A model generated the notes under the pieces. It was given only the letters and a program-made list of their open reading frames with translations. It did no database searches and had not been told where the DNA came from. From positions 1-64,000 of the forward strand of contig NZ_JACHLR010000012.1 of the NCBI RefSeq assembly GCF_014204535.1: DNA of 64,000 nt, in the 5' to 3' direction. This DNA is from Novosphingobium chloroacetimidivorans (GTDB lineage: Bacteria > Pseudomonadota > Alphaproteobacteria > Sphingomonadales > Sphingomonadaceae). Of the stretch, positions 19,001 through 28,246 are shown piece by piece. Every line of letters begins with the position of its first letter. The first letter of the stretch is position 1. A program made the translations under genes and the position numbers.

Positions 19001-19461
19001 CGGCTCTGCAGCGCGCGGTTGATCTCGACGAGGAAATCGACGGTGCCGCCGGTGTACGACGCGTGGCTGGCGACCAGCTCGTCGAACAGCGGGCCCTGGT
19101 CCTCGACCTCGAAATAGGCGGACAAGTCCGTCTTGAGCGGCTCGGGGTAGGTGAACGGGTATTCCTGCGCGTAGGGCTCGACGAAGAAGTCGAACGGGTT
19201 GATCACCGCCAGCTCGGCCAGCAGATCGACCTCGACCGAGAAGTGGTCGACCGGCTCGGGGAAGACCACGCGCGCCAGCCAGTTACCGTGCGGGTCCTGC
19301 TGCCAGTTCAGGAAATGCTCGGGCGGGCTGATCTTCAGCGAATAGTTCGGCACGTTGGTGCGGCTGTGCGGCGCGGGCCGCAAGCGGATCACCTGGGGGC
19401 CGAGACGAACGCGCTTGCTATAGCTGTAGCGGGTCAGGTGATGGAGGGCGGCCTTGATCAT
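16090..19461 (-). CDS. DUF2126 large transglutaminase-like protein
   Basis: A 1123-residue protein with an N-terminal beta region ([20 protein letters not shown]) and a transglutaminase core whose triad is C179 in [14 protein letters not shown]228 in [11 protein letters not shown] and D244 in [10 protein letters not shown] large C-terminal DUF2126 region (about 350-1123) follows, with [40 protein letters not shown] and [20 protein letters not shown]. The C-terminal region resembles a glutamine-synthetase-like or amidoligase fold in published analyses of this family, but no reaction is established. The ATG at 19461 was chosen by the family-like opening. It is the first gene of the operon with the ATP-grasp/alpha-E and small transglutaminase genes. 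Confidence 0.92.
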   Translation of the reverse strand: MIKAALHHLTRYSYSKRVRLGPQVIRLRPAPHSRTNVPNYSLKISPPEHFLNWQQDPHGNWLARVVFPEPVDHFSVEVDLLAELAVINPFDFFVEPYAQEYPFTYPEPLKTDLSAYFEVEDQGPLFDELVASHASYTGGTVDFLVEINRALQSRVGYVIRMEAGVMTAEQTLMEGTGSCRDSGWLLVQLLRRLGFAARFVSGYSIQLVADVIPKVGPQGVTQDVTDLHAWAEAYVPGAGWIALDATSGMFAGEGHIPLCATPHYRSATPIEGLAEPAEVDFHFEMDVSRIAEAVRITKPFTDDRWSALLELGDKVDADLQAGEVNLTMGGEPTFIAASDFEAPEWNGEAVGPTKAAYADQLIRLLRDKFAPGSLLHHGQGKWYPGESLPRWGYSIYWRKDGVPIWTDATLLAGEKPMAKGAEAEPVPTIDIEVAGDILKAAAQNLGLEADYVQPVFEDLEEWAEKEEDLPVNVTPLDPKIADEELARRFRRTYRRGLDKPVGFVLPVQRWNAEVQQIPRWKSEQWKVRKGTLTAVPGDSAIGYRLPLGSLPYVPPSDYPYIHPRDTAQPLEPLADFRTQVIERGSEVREAAVPEQRSERVAGPDGNAQEIVEQKHIEGAVRTAVTIEPRADFLAVFIPPTEALEDYLELVASIEVVAKERGVPVRIEGYPPPPDPRIQVLKVTPDPGVIEVNIHPSASWRETVEITETLYDGAREIGLTADKFMVDGRSIGTGGGNHIVLGGPSLLESPFIRRPDLLKSFVTYWQRHPSLSYLFSGLFIGPTSQSPRIDEARHDSLYELEIALAQVPGPEQEQPAPWVVDRLFRNLLTDLTGNTHRTEICIDKMFSPDGPTGRLGLVEFRAFEMPPDARMSLAQQLLLRALTAWFWKEPVDGPLVRWGTQLHDRFMLGHFVWEDFLDVLADLDRAGYHFDPAWFEAQRMFRFPVHGEVVGGGVMLEISHALEPWNVLGETGAIGGTVRYVDSSTERLQVKATGLIEGRHVITCNGRRVPLTTTGKAEGVAGVRYKAWAPAECLHPLMPAHAPLTFDIFDTWNSRSLGGCVYHVAHPGGRNYDDVPINGYEAEARRKARFQEHGHSPGKLDTPPEELTGEFPYTLDLRRPPRGH

Positions 19462-19688
19462 CGGTGGCAGCTTGCGCCATTCGATGCTGCACTGCAACGG
19501 ATTGATGCACCTGTGATCCATCACTGCAGGGGGAGGATCAGGCGTGCCTTGTCCTCCCCGGACCGGGGAGGAACCACGCGACAGCCACCTTTGCTTTTTG
19601 ACAATGCCCGCTAAGCTTTGACGCCATGGCCCAGCTGGAGCAACGTGCCGTCCCCCGCGTTGTCCAGGCGGGCGATACAAGGGAAATC

Positions 19689-21869
19689 ATGCTCGAAGCG
19701 CGCGAGACGACCACGCAAGTGTCAGTCGTAGAAGACACCCCCGCTGCCACCTCCCCGGCGCGTTTCTTCAATCGGGAGCTGAGCTGGCTGGCGTTCAACG
19801 AGCGCGTGCTGGCGGAGGCGGAGAACCCGCACTATCCGTTGCTGGAGCGCCTGCGATTCCTGTCGATCTCCGGCAGCAACCTCGACGAGTTCATGACCGT
19901 GCGCGTGGCCGGCATCGCCGGGCAGATCCGCCGCTCGATCGACGAGATCTCGATAGACGGCATGACGCCCAGCCAGCAGCTCGCCGCCGTGCACGAGCAG
20001 ATCCTGGTGATCGAGGCCAGCCAGCAGCGCATCTGGGCCGACCTCAAGGACCAGCTGGCCGACTACGGCATCCGCGTCGTGGGCGAGCAGCAGGCCGGAA
20101 GCGAAAGCGATCGCTGGCTGAAGCAGTACTTCCTGGAACACATCATGCCGGTGATCACGCCCCAGGCGATCGACCCGGCGCACCCCTTCCCGTTCGTCGC
20201 CAGCACCGGCATCGGCATCCTGTTCTCGCTGACCCGCGTGGCCGACAGCGCCCCGGTCATGGAGATGATCCTGATCCCGCAGGCCCTGCCCCGCTTCGTG
20301 CGGGTGCCGGGGCCCGAGGCGATCTACATGTCGATAGAGGACCTGATCTGCCGCCACGCGGACGAGATCTTTCCCGGCTTCAAGCTGAACGGCCACGGCG
20401 TGTTCCGCGTCCTGCGCGACTCGGACATCGAGATCGAGGAGGATGCCGAGGACCTGGTGCGCTACTACCGCACGGCGATCCAGCGCCGCCGCCGCGGCAT
20501 GGTCATCGTGCTGCAGCTGCAGGGCAAGTTCGATCCGGCGGCCGAAGAACTGCTGCGCGCGCAGCTGGCGCTCGACAAGGCGCTGATCATCAAGACCGGC
20601 GGCATCATCGGCATGGCGGGCCTGGCCGCGATCGTCGACGAGGATCGCCCGGAGCTGAAGTTCGAGCCCTACTCGCCCCGCTATCCCGAGCGCATCCTGG
20701 AGCACGACGGCGATTGCTTCGCGGCCATCCGCGAGAAGGGCATCGTCATCCAGCATCCCTATGAAAGCTTCGAGGTGGTGATCGACTTCCTCAAACAGGC
20801 GGCGCGCGATCCCGACGTCATCGCCATCAAGCAGACGCTCTACCGCGCCGGCAAGCAGTCCGCCGTCGTCAACGCGCTGATCGCGGCGGCGGAGGCGGGC
20901 AAGTCCGTCACCGCCGTGGTCGAGCTGAAAGCCCGGTTCGACGAGGAGCAGAACCTGCTCTGGGCCAGCCAGCTGGAGCGCGCCGGCGTCCAGGTGATCT
21001 ACGGCTTCGTCGACTGGAAGACCCACGCCAAGGTCTCGATGGTGGTGCGCCGCGAGGGCGAGGCCTATCGCACCTATTGCCACTTCGGCACCGGCAACTA
21101 CCACCCGATCACCGCGCGCATCTACACCGACCTGTCGTACTTCACGGCACAACCCGCCGCCGGGCGCGATGTGGGCAAGCTGTTCAACTTCATCACCGGC
21201 TACATCGAGCCCAAGAAGACCGAACTGCTCTCGATCTCGCCGATCAGCCTGCGCAATACGCTGTACGAGTGCATCGACGCGGAAATCGCCAATGCCCAGA
21301 AGGGCTGTCCGGCGGCGATCTGGGCCAAGCTCAATTCGCTGACCGACCCCGGCGTGATCGATCGGCTCTATGCCGCCAGCCAGGCCGGGGTGGAGATCGT
21401 CCTCGTCATCCGCGGCATCTGCTGCCTGCGCCCCGGCATTCCGGGTCTGTCGGAGCACATCACCGTCAAGTCGATCATCGGCCGCTTCCTCGAGCATGCG
21501 CGCATCTGGGCGTTCGGCAACGGCGCCGAACTGCCGAGCCGCAAGGCCAAGGTCTTCATCACCTCGGCCGACGGCATGAGCCGCAACCTCGACCGCCGGG
21601 TCGAGCTGCTGCTGCCGATCCGCAACAAGACGGTGCACGACCAGGTGCTGGGCCAGGTCATGCTGGCGAACCTTCTCGACACCGAGCAGAGCTGGCTGCT
21701 GGAGAGCGATGGCAGCTACCACCGTGTCGAAACCTCGGAGGACAAGAGCGAGAAGCCGTTCAACCTGCATCGCTACTTCATGACCAATCCCTCGCTTTCC
21801 GGACGCGGCGCATCACTCACCAGTGGACGAAAGGTGCCCAAGCTGTCGCTCCGGCGCGGCAACATATGA
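19689..21869 (+). CDS. ppk1: Polyphosphate kinase 1
   Basis: This start gives a 726-residue enzyme that reversibly transfers the gamma phosphate of ATP to polyphosphate. The N domain opens FFNRELSWLAFNERVLAEAE. The two active-site histidines are H446 in KTHAK and H603 in FLEHAR; each is exactly 11 residues beyond H435 and H592 of the E. coli enzyme as I recall it, so the core length is conserved. CHFGTGNYHP lies between them. The ATG at 19689 has AAGGGA five bases upstream; an in-frame ATG at 19626 would add 21 residues. ppx follows on the same strand after 63 bases. The C-terminal tail is basic. Confidence 0.95.
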   Translation: MLEARETTTQVSVVEDTPAATSPARFFNRELSWLAFNERVLAEAENPHYPLLERLRFLSISGSNLDEFMTVRVAGIAGQIRRSIDEISIDGMTPSQQLAAVHEQILVIEASQQRIWADLKDQLADYGIRVVGEQQAGSESDRWLKQYFLEHIMPVITPQAIDPAHPFPFVASTGIGILFSLTRVADSAPVMEMILIPQALPRFVRVPGPEAIYMSIEDLICRHADEIFPGFKLNGHGVFRVLRDSDIEIEEDAEDLVRYYRTAIQRRRRGMVIVLQLQGKFDPAAEELLRAQLALDKALIIKTGGIIGMAGLAAIVDEDRPELKFEPYSPRYPERILEHDGDCFAAIREKGIVIQHPYESFEVVIDFLKQAARDPDVIAIKQTLYRAGKQSAVVNALIAAAEAGKSVTAVVELKARFDEEQNLLWASQLERAGVQVIYGFVDWKTHAKVSMVVRREGEAYRTYCHFGTGNYHPITARIYTDLSYFTAQPAAGRDVGKLFNFITGYIEPKKTELLSISPISLRNTLYECIDAEIANAQKGCPAAIWAKLNSLTDPGVIDRLYAASQAGVEIVLVIRGICCLRPGIPGLSEHITVKSIIGRFLEHARIWAFGNGAELPSRKAKVFITSADGMSRNLDRRVELLLPIRNKTVHDQVLGQVMLANLLDTEQSWLLESDGSYHRVETSEDKSEKPFNLHRYFMTNPSLSGRGASLTSGRKVPKLSLRRGNI

Positions 21870-21932
21870 TAGCGGGCGCCGATACGAGAACGGTCCGGCG
21901 GAACCGGACCTGACGGGAAGCGCTAGACAAGC

Positions 21933-23438
21933 ATGATCGGTAATGGCCCGCAGGGCAGCTCATTGGGCGTAAACGTGGGCGAGCACTCCAGTGGCCGGCG
22001 CGCCATCATCGACATTGGCTCGAACACGGTTCGGCTCGTCGTCTACAACGGGCCGCCGCGTGCGCCCGTCGTCATCCTCAACGAGAAGGTCAGCGCCAAG
22101 CTCGGCAAGGACCTGAACAAGAACGGCCTGCTCTCGGCCAAGTCGATGCAGACCGCCCTGGCAGCGCTGGCGCGGTTCGCGGCCATGCTCGACATGCTGG
22201 GCATCGATGACGTGGATTGCGTTGCGACCGCCGCCAGCCGCGATGCGCAGAACGGGCCGGAGTTCCTCGCCTCGGTGCGCCGGCTCGGCCTTTCGCCTCG
22301 GCTGCTGACCGGCGAGGAGGAAGCGCGCGCCAGTGCCAATGGCGTGATCGCTGCCTTCCCCGGGGCGCGCGGCATTGTCGGCGATCTTGGCGGTGGCAGC
22401 CTGGAACTGGTCGCGATCGATGGCGATGTCTGCCGTGGCGGGATCACCCTGCCCTTCGGCACCCTGCGCTTGCCGGACTTGCGCAGCGGAGGCCCGGTCC
22501 GGTTCGCCAGTGCGGTGCGTGACGGCCTTGCGCGTGCCGATTTCTCGTCCGGCGCCGGTCAGCCGCTCTACATCGTCGGCGGCTCCTGGCGGGCGCTTGC
22601 GCTGCAGGCGATGCACGACATCGACTGGCCTCTGGATGACCCCCATGACTTCGAGCTCGCGCCTGACGTGGCGCTGCGGATGTGCCGCCAGCTGGAGAAG
22701 GCCAAGCCGGAAAAGGCCGACCCGCGCATTTCCAGCTCGCGCCTCGCCAGCCTGCCCGATGCCGCCGCCTTGCTCGGCCAGCTGGTGGAGCGGCTGTCGC
22801 CCTCTCGCATCGTGTTCTCCTCCTGGGGCCTGCGCGAAGGCCTGGTCTTCGCCCGCCTCGACGCCGCAACCCGCGCGCAGGACCCGATGCTGGCGGGAGT
22901 CGAAGGTTTTGCCCGATCGGCCTCGGTAGATCCCCAGCACGCGGCAGCGGTGGCGCGATGGACCGCAGCGGTGTGCGAGCAGAGCCCGCAGGATACGAAC
23001 CTGCGCCTCGCCTCGACGATGCTTGCCCTCGCCGCCATGCGCACCGAGCCCAACTTGCGCGCGCAGGAGGCGATGTCCTGGGCGCTGCGCAAGCGCTGGG
23101 TGGGCATAAACGCCCGTGGCCGCGCGATGATGGCGATGTGCGTCTTCGCCAATTCGGGCCTTACCGAAGTGCCCCCGACTTTTGCCCGCCTCGCCCCGCC
23201 CGAAGACCTGCGCGCGGCTGTGGGTTGGGGCCTCGCCATCCGCCTGTGCCGACGGCTGACGGGCTGCGCCGACAAGGCGCTCGCCCTCACCGCGCTGCGC
23301 CGTCAGGGAGAAGAGCTGGTGCTGGTGCTGCAGGAACCGGTCGAAGCGCTGCTCACCACCTCGACCACCAAGGACCTCAAGCACCTGGCGGAATGGACTG
23401 GCCTGGAAGGCCGCGTTAAAACGGGCGCCGACGCCTGA
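21933..23438 (+). CDS. ppx: Ppx/GppA exopolyphosphatase family protein
   Basis: A 501-residue protein of the ASKHA phosphatase superfamily. IIDIGSNTVRLVVY (about 25-38) is the phosphate-1 loop and GIVGDLGGGSLELVAIDG (about 148-165) the phosphate-2 loop. TAASRDAQNGPEFL lies between them, and E131 in LLTGEEEARAS is in the usual catalytic acid region. Ppx releases phosphate from polyphosphate ends; GppA hydrolyses pppGpp, and sequence alone does not separate them. The C-terminal helical part is the usual Ppx extension. It lies directly after ppk1, which favours the polyphosphate role. Its stop is four bases from the convergent stop of the beta-helix gene. Confidence 0.93.
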   Translation: MIGNGPQGSSLGVNVGEHSSGRRAIIDIGSNTVRLVVYNGPPRAPVVILNEKVSAKLGKDLNKNGLLSAKSMQTALAALARFAAMLDMLGIDDVDCVATAASRDAQNGPEFLASVRRLGLSPRLLTGEEEARASANGVIAAFPGARGIVGDLGGGSLELVAIDGDVCRGGITLPFGTLRLPDLRSGGPVRFASAVRDGLARADFSSGAGQPLYIVGGSWRALALQAMHDIDWPLDDPHDFELAPDVALRMCRQLEKAKPEKADPRISSSRLASLPDAAALLGQLVERLSPSRIVFSSWGLREGLVFARLDAATRAQDPMLAGVEGFARSASVDPQHAAAVARWTAAVCEQSPQDTNLRLASTMLALAAMRTEPNLRAQEAMSWALRKRWVGINARGRAMMAMCVFANSGLTEVPPTFARLAPPEDLRAAVGWGLAIRLCRRLTGCADKALALTALRRQGEELVLVLQEPVEALLTTSTTKDLKHLAEWTGLEGRVKTGADA

Positions 23439-23442
23439 GGCG

Positions 23443-25173
23443 CTAACCGACGACGCCGCTGACCATGACCCCAGCACCCTCGGGCGCACGATCGCCGTTG
23501 CCCGAATAGTGCCCGCTGGCCGTCACCGCCTTGCCGTTGATCACGACCTTGCGCCCGCTCGGTACGGTCATGGGGTCGACCATGGTTGGATCGATGCTCA
23601 CCCGATCATGCACGGAGCCGAGCAGTTCTACGCCAGCCGTGAAGGCACCCGGATTGCCGGTCAGCTTGGGCCGCAGCACCGATTGGCTCGCCCCGTCCAC
23701 CGCGATCGCGGCGTGGCCGCGCGATCGCATCACGCCGCCGTTCACCGTGCAACCGAGCGACAGCCGTGCGCAGCCCCGCTCCACCCGCACGGGAAAGGCG
23801 ATGTTCTCGACGATGACGCTGTCTGAGATCGCCACGTTCGCCCGGTTTTTCGCGTAGATGCCGATCGAGGTTGAGCTCGAATCCTCGCCGGTGATCTGCA
23901 GGTTCGACACCGTGATCGCGCCGCCTCCGTTCTCCAGCCAGAGGCCCTTGTTGTCCTGCCGGCTGTCGACGATCTGGATGTAGCCGCCGTCGATCTGGAT
24001 CTTGGCAAGCGGATTGGTGTTGCGGATGGTGATGCCGTCGCCGATGATCTGGTCGATCACCAGGCTGCGGATGTGCACGTCGCCATGACCGCCCGAAAAG
24101 TCCCCGCCCGCGCCATCCAGCGTGATCGGGAAGGCGATCTGGAAGGTTTCAAGCCCCAGGATATAGAGATCGGCGAAGTCCGCATCGGCGTAGATGCCCA
24201 TCGGCATGTAGAACGCCGCGCGCATGGCCTCGCTGGTCGAGACGTTGCCGTCCATCAGGTAGAGCGAGGCATTGCCCCCTGCGAAGCGGCGTGGCTTGCC
24301 GCGCACCCACACGCCCCGAACGAAGTCACGCCCACCGCCGCGGTATCCTTTGAAACGGGTGACGCCATAGCCGATGCAGCGCGTGTTGATCGCACCGTTG
24401 AACCAGAAACCGATCAGCGGATCGAGCGCGAAGCACCGTTCCAGCCGGGAAGTGAGCACATGCTCTACACGAAAGGCTGCAGGCGCCTCCGCCTCGCGCC
24501 CCGTCGGCGGGGGCACCAGATCCACGGACCAGCACGCCGTCAGAGCCTCCAGGTGGATGATCGAAGGAATGGCGTTCGGCGTTCCACCGACGCGGATCAC
24601 GTCTCGCCGCGGGTCGGTGCAGACGACCCGGGTGCCGCCATTGTATGGAGGCTCGGCCGAAAAGTTCGTACCACGCAAGGTGCGGTTGCTGATCGACACC
24701 CGCAGCGTGTCGGCGATCAAGTATTCCGCTTGGGCAAGCTGCGTGATCGGGCACAAGGCGATGCACGCCTCGATCGCGGCTCGGTTGGTCGCAGCGGCGG
24801 AACGATCGTTGGCTCGCGCGCCGAACCACTCGGGCATGCCGTGGGACCCATCCCACATGCGCGCCCAATGCCGGCTGCCGCGCTCGCTCGGGATGGTCAG
24901 GCCCTGAAGCGGATCCTGCCCCGGCGCGGCACCTTCGCGCAGGACGAAGAAGCCCTGGCGACCCGGTTCGGTCAGCAGCGCTGCCTGGCCCGGACTGCCG
25001 TCCAGCGCCGCAAGTTGCGCGCGAGTGGCAACCTGGAGAAGGGATCCGAGCTGCTCCTGGCTGGGCGTCATCGGCGCCGCTGGGGCGCCGGTCGGCGCGA
25101 GCGCCGCGGCGGCGGCGAGGCCACCAAGGAGAGGGCGGCGGCCGATCAGGCGCTTGTCGTCTGGTGTCTGCAT
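23443..25173 (-). CDS. Exported right-handed beta-helix protein, probable Tat substrate
   Basis: A 576-residue protein starting MQTPDDKRLIGRRPLLGGLA then AAAALAPTGAPAAP, a twin-arginine type signal with RR at about 12-13 and a likely cleavage after APA. The mature part has a short head (ARMWDGSHGMPEWFGARAND), typical of pectate-lyase-superfamily or tail-spike proteins. A long run of beta-helix rungs follows (about 130-540), such as DVHIRSLVIDQIIGDGITIR and GAITVSNLQITGEDSSSTSI. No catalytic site was identified. It may be a glycan-binding or degrading surface protein. It starts 70 bases after virB11 on the same strand, so it may belong to the secretion operon. Confidence 0.8.
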   Translation of the reverse strand: MQTPDDKRLIGRRPLLGGLAAAAALAPTGAPAAPMTPSQEQLGSLLQVATRAQLAALDGSPGQAALLTEPGRQGFFVLREGAAPGQDPLQGLTIPSERGSRHWARMWDGSHGMPEWFGARANDRSAAATNRAAIEACIALCPITQLAQAEYLIADTLRVSISNRTLRGTNFSAEPPYNGGTRVVCTDPRRDVIRVGGTPNAIPSIIHLEALTACWSVDLVPPPTGREAEAPAAFRVEHVLTSRLERCFALDPLIGFWFNGAINTRCIGYGVTRFKGYRGGGRDFVRGVWVRGKPRRFAGGNASLYLMDGNVSTSEAMRAAFYMPMGIYADADFADLYILGLETFQIAFPITLDGAGGDFSGGHGDVHIRSLVIDQIIGDGITIRNTNPLAKIQIDGGYIQIVDSRQDNKGLWLENGGGAITVSNLQITGEDSSSTSIGIYAKNRANVAISDSVIVENIAFPVRVERGCARLSLGCTVNGGVMRSRGHAAIAVDGASQSVLRPKLTGNPGAFTAGVELLGSVHDRVSIDPTMVDPMTVPSGRKVVINGKAVTASGHYSGNGDRAPEGAGVMVSGVVG

Positions 25174-25243
25174 CGCGGCAGTAACCTGCCACGGGGACGG
25201 CAGTGCCGCCAGAGGCTTACTTTAACTTGCGCCCCTCAAGGCC

Positions 25244-26290
25244 TCACCCCACCAGGGCGCGGCTCTCCGCGATGGTGGCGATGCCGCGCTTGCCCTCGTG
25301 GCGGTCGAGCTGGACGACGATGTCGATCACGGATGCGGCATATTCCAGCGTCTCGCTACGGGTGAGGCCAATGCCCGTCTGCATGCTCATCAGCGCGATC
25401 TGCTCCAGCGCACCGCGTGGGCTATTGGCGTGGACGGTCGAGAACGAGCCTGGATGGCCCGTGTTGATCGCGCGCAGGAAGCTGACCGTCTCGGTGCCGC
25501 GCAGCTCGCCCAGCACGATGCGGTCCGGCCGAAGACGCAGGGCGGCCTGAAGCAAGTCATTGGCGGAGACCTTGGCCTCGCCCAGTTCGCCCTTCACCGC
25601 GATCAGGCCGACGCCGTTGGCGCCCGGCAAACGCAGCTCGGCGGTATCCTCCACCAGCACCACGCGCTCGTGCTCCGGGATCTCGGTCAGCATGGCGTTG
25701 AGGAAGGTCGTCTTGCCCGTCGAGGTGCCGCCCGAGATCAGGATCGTGCGCCGCCGCCGGATCGCGTCGCGCAAGAAGGCGATCGGCGAGGCCAGCGGAT
25801 CGGGCGTCGGCGCTTCGGGTGCGATGGTGATCGGCCCGCGATCGTAGGCATCGAGCGGCAGTTCGAGCAAGCGATGGCGGCGGATCGCCATGGCCCAGTT
25901 CGCCCGCGTCGCCGGCGGACCGACGAGCTGGATGCGCGCGCCACTCTGGCCCGCGAGCGCCGGGAGCGTTGCCGATAGCAGCGGATGCTCGCGATTGATG
26001 CCCTGGTGGCTGATCCGCGCGACCTGCTCGGCCAGACGTTGGAGCAGTTGGTTGTCCATCGCCGGCAGCTCGACCCGCGCCATGCCGCCCGCGTCGGCAT
26101 CCTCGACCCAGATCTCGCCGGGACGGTTGACCAGAATCTCGGTCACCGTCTCGCGCTCGAGCCAGGGGCGCAGCGGGGCAAGGTAGGCGTCGAGGTAGAC
26201 GCTGCGCGGCGCACCCGGCGGCGTATGGGTCGGCGCGCTCACCGGCTGGGCGCTCGCGCGACCAGGAAGGGTATGGACATCGGCAGCCAT
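25244..26290 (-). CDS. virB11: VirB11-type secretion ATPase
   Basis: A 348-residue hexameric AAA-like ATPase of type IV secretion. N-terminal domain: LERETVTEILVNRPGEIWVE. Walker A is GGTSTGKT with K193, the Asp box is VVLVEDTAELRLPG, Walker B lies in LRPDRIVLGELRG, and the His box is NTGHPGSFSTVHANSPRGAL. VirB11 drives pilus assembly and substrate transfer with VirB4. The ATG at 26290 follows the virB10 stop by four bases. A longer frame to 26551 runs through virB10 and is rejected. Of the three classical ATPases (VirB4, VirB11, VirD4), only VirD4 is missing here. Confidence 0.95.
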   Translation of the reverse strand: MAADVHTLPGRASAQPVSAPTHTPPGAPRSVYLDAYLAPLRPWLERETVTEILVNRPGEIWVEDADAGGMARVELPAMDNQLLQRLAEQVARISHQGINREHPLLSATLPALAGQSGARIQLVGPPATRANWAMAIRRHRLLELPLDAYDRGPITIAPEAPTPDPLASPIAFLRDAIRRRRTILISGGTSTGKTTFLNAMLTEIPEHERVVLVEDTAELRLPGANGVGLIAVKGELGEAKVSANDLLQAALRLRPDRIVLGELRGTETVSFLRAINTGHPGSFSTVHANSPRGALEQIALMSMQTGIGLTRSETLEYAASVIDIVVQLDRHEGKRGIATIAESRALVG

Positions 26291-26294
26291 GGGA

Positions 26295-27389
26295 TCACTT
26301 CGTCTTCGAGAAGTCGAGGTCCTTGGCGGTGAACACCCGGATCGGCTCGCCCTGGCGCACGCGGATCGTCGGGCCGACCTGACCGCCCTGCTGCACCGCC
26401 GCAGAAGCCGCCGAACTGCCGCCGCCGACCACAACCGCGGAGTTGTTGCCGATGAGGTTGGGTATCCCGCCCAGCACCGACAGCAGCATCGCCGAGCCGA
26501 AGCGCTCGAAGAAGTGGCCGTTGACCTTGCCCGCAAGGCCCGTCTCGCCACCGAAGGCGATCGCGGGAGAGCCGAGATCGACCGAAACGCCGTCCGGACG
26601 GATCAGGCGCGTCCAGATCACGTAGGCGCGCTTCTGTCCGGCCGAGAGCCCGCTCTTGTACTGGCCGATCAGGCGCGAGGAGCGCGGGACCAGGACGGTG
26701 CGGCCATCGAAGCTCTTGACATCGCTGCTGACGATCGCGCGCACGAAGCCGGGCACGTCGGTGTCGATCGCGGTTTCCAGCACTGCCGGGATCAGGGTGC
26801 CCTGGGTGACGGTCGTCGCCGGATCGAAGCTGCGCTTCGCCGAGGCGCTGCCGCCGCCAAGCCCGCCCAGCCGCGAGGCGAAGTCCTCGTTCGCGTTGCC
26901 GCCCTTGAACTCGTTCTTGCCGGCAATGTCGGCCGCCGTCGCGGGACCGCCTGCGGCGTCGAACACCACCGTGGGGCTTGCGGCCGTGTTGGCTTGCGGT
27001 GCCAGGATGGTTCCGGGCTGCGCGGCGAGCACCGCCTGCGGCGCAGGGGCGGGCAGTGGCGCGGGAGGCGCGTTGGGCGAGACGATCGTGGGGGCAGGCG
27101 CAGGCGTGATCGCCGCAGCCGGAACCACCGGCGCGGTCGCGACCGGCTCGACGACCTGCTTTGTCTCGGGATTGCGGGCCGCATCCATCGACCACAGCGT
27201 CAGCCCGCCGAGCAGCGCCACGATGGCGACGCCGGCGGCAAGGCCGAGGCCGTCCGCCTTCTTGCGCTGGGTGACGGACGGCAGGACGTTGCGGGTGGCA
27301 AGGTCGATGATCTGCGCGCCGCCGCTCTCGCGCGGGTCGCTGGACTGGTCGGCGGTGAAGCGCTCACGAAGGGCGGAGTTGGGAGCCAT
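26295..27389 (-). CDS. virB10: VirB10/TrbI inner-to-outer membrane channel protein
   Basis: A 364-residue protein with a short cytoplasmic start, one transmembrane helix (about 46-66, DGLGLAAGVAIVALLGGLTL), a proline/alanine-rich periplasmic stretch (about 80-130) and a C-terminal TrbI domain. The domain contains TQGTLIPAVLETAIDTDVPG, VLVPRSSRLIGQYKSGLSAG and AYVIWTRLIRPDGVS, the standard core-complex signatures. VirB10 spans both membranes with VirB7 and VirB9 and senses ATPase activity. It starts two bases after the virB9 stop. No VirB7-like lipoprotein was found beside it. Confidence 0.95.
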   Translation of the reverse strand: MAPNSALRERFTADQSSDPRESGGAQIIDLATRNVLPSVTQRKKADGLGLAAGVAIVALLGGLTLWSMDAARNPETKQVVEPVATAPVVPAAAITPAPAPTIVSPNAPPAPLPAPAPQAVLAAQPGTILAPQANTAASPTVVFDAAGGPATAADIAGKNEFKGGNANEDFASRLGGLGGGSASAKRSFDPATTVTQGTLIPAVLETAIDTDVPGFVRAIVSSDVKSFDGRTVLVPRSSRLIGQYKSGLSAGQKRAYVIWTRLIRPDGVSVDLGSPAIAFGGETGLAGKVNGHFFERFGSAMLLSVLGGIPNLIGNNSAVVVGGGSSAASAAVQQGGQVGPTIRVRQGEPIRVFTAKDLDFSKTK

Positions 27390-27391
27390 GA

Positions 27392-28246
27392 TCAGTTATC
27401 CCGGACAGGCGAAGCAGTGGTGGAAGCGGACGCGACGACCGAAGCCGGCGCCATCTTGGGTGCGGGCGGCGCGGTCGTGCCGGCGCCGGCGTTCTGGACG
27501 GCAGGCGCCTGGCTGGCCGGGCGCTGGTTCTCGATGGTCGCCTGCGCCTTGCCGGAGCGGAGCAGGATCGTGCGCGGCACGTCGTCGACCACGATCGTAC
27601 GGCCGCGGACCGAGTAGTTGACCGGCCCGACCTCGCCCTTCTCGTTCTGAACCAGGATGGCGGGCACTTCGCTCTTCTCGCCCCACAGCAGGTAGGTGGC
27701 ATTGCCGTCATCGTACATGCGCGCGGGCAGGATCTTCGCGTCCCCCTTGGTACGGAATGCGAAGTTCAATGCGGCGGGATCGACCGCGGGTTCGGCCGGC
27801 TCGCCGGTGAGCACGGCCTGTTCGGCGGCGGTCAGCGAAGCGAGCGCGGGACCTGCGGGCGCAGCCTTCTTCGGCGCGTCCTTGTAGGTGAAGCGCAGCA
27901 GGTAGACCGGCTTGGCCTTGGGCGTGGCGACCAGATCGAAGAAGTAGGTGTGACGATCGGTGACGACGGTCATGTTAGTGCGCGCGCCGCCTTCCAGCGG
28001 CTTCACGAAGAGCACATCGGCGCGCTTGTTGGGCGTGATCTGCCAGGCGGCGGAGTCACCCACCGCGACGTTCTCGATCGCCTCGCCTTCGCCGAAGGTG
28101 ATCGTCGCCTGGACACCCGGACGGCCGTCGATGCGCACGACTTCGTTCTCGGCGTACATGTGCTGGATCAGACGCTCGTCGGCGCCGAGGGCCGGCTGCG
28201 ACAGCGCGCCAACGGCAGCAGCGGCAAGAAGCAGGCCGCGGATCAT
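27392..28246 (-). CDS. virB9: VirB9/TrbG outer-membrane core protein
   Basis: A 284-residue secreted protein. The signal peptide is MIRGLLLAAAAVGALSQPAL then GA, followed by the N-terminal domain VVRIDGRPGVQATITFGEGE. RHTYFFDLVATPKAKPVYLL leads to the C-terminal CTX domain (about 155-235), with FAFRTKGDAKILPARMYDDG, NATYLLW and VRGRTIVVDDVPRTILLRSG. An Ala/Pro-rich tail (about 240-284) is longer than usual. VirB9 forms the outer-membrane core with VirB10 and normally VirB7. The start overlaps the virB6 stop as ATGA at 28243-28246. Confidence 0.94.
   Translation of the reverse strand: MIRGLLLAAAAVGALSQPALGADERLIQHMYAENEVVRIDGRPGVQATITFGEGEAIENVAVGDSAAWQITPNKRADVLFVKPLEGGARTNMTVVTDRHTYFFDLVATPKAKPVYLLRFTYKDAPKKAAPAGPALASLTAAEQAVLTGEPAEPAVDPAALNFAFRTKGDAKILPARMYDDGNATYLLWGEKSEVPAILVQNEKGEVGPVNYSVRGRTIVVDDVPRTILLRSGKAQATIENQRPASQAPAVQNAGAGTTAPPAPKMAPASVVASASTTASPVRDN

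Noticed and set aside
19598..19603. TTGACA as -35 promoter element of ppk1
   Set aside because: No acceptable -10 element lies at the right spacing.
15952..19614. Very long plus-strand frame opposite the DUF2126 gene
   Set aside because: Antisense shadow of a high-G+C gene; no domain similarity, while the minus strand has intact family motifs.
19722..21770. Long minus-strand frame across ppk1
   Set aside because: Composition is typical of an antisense shadow; ppk1 motifs and both catalytic histidines are on the plus strand.
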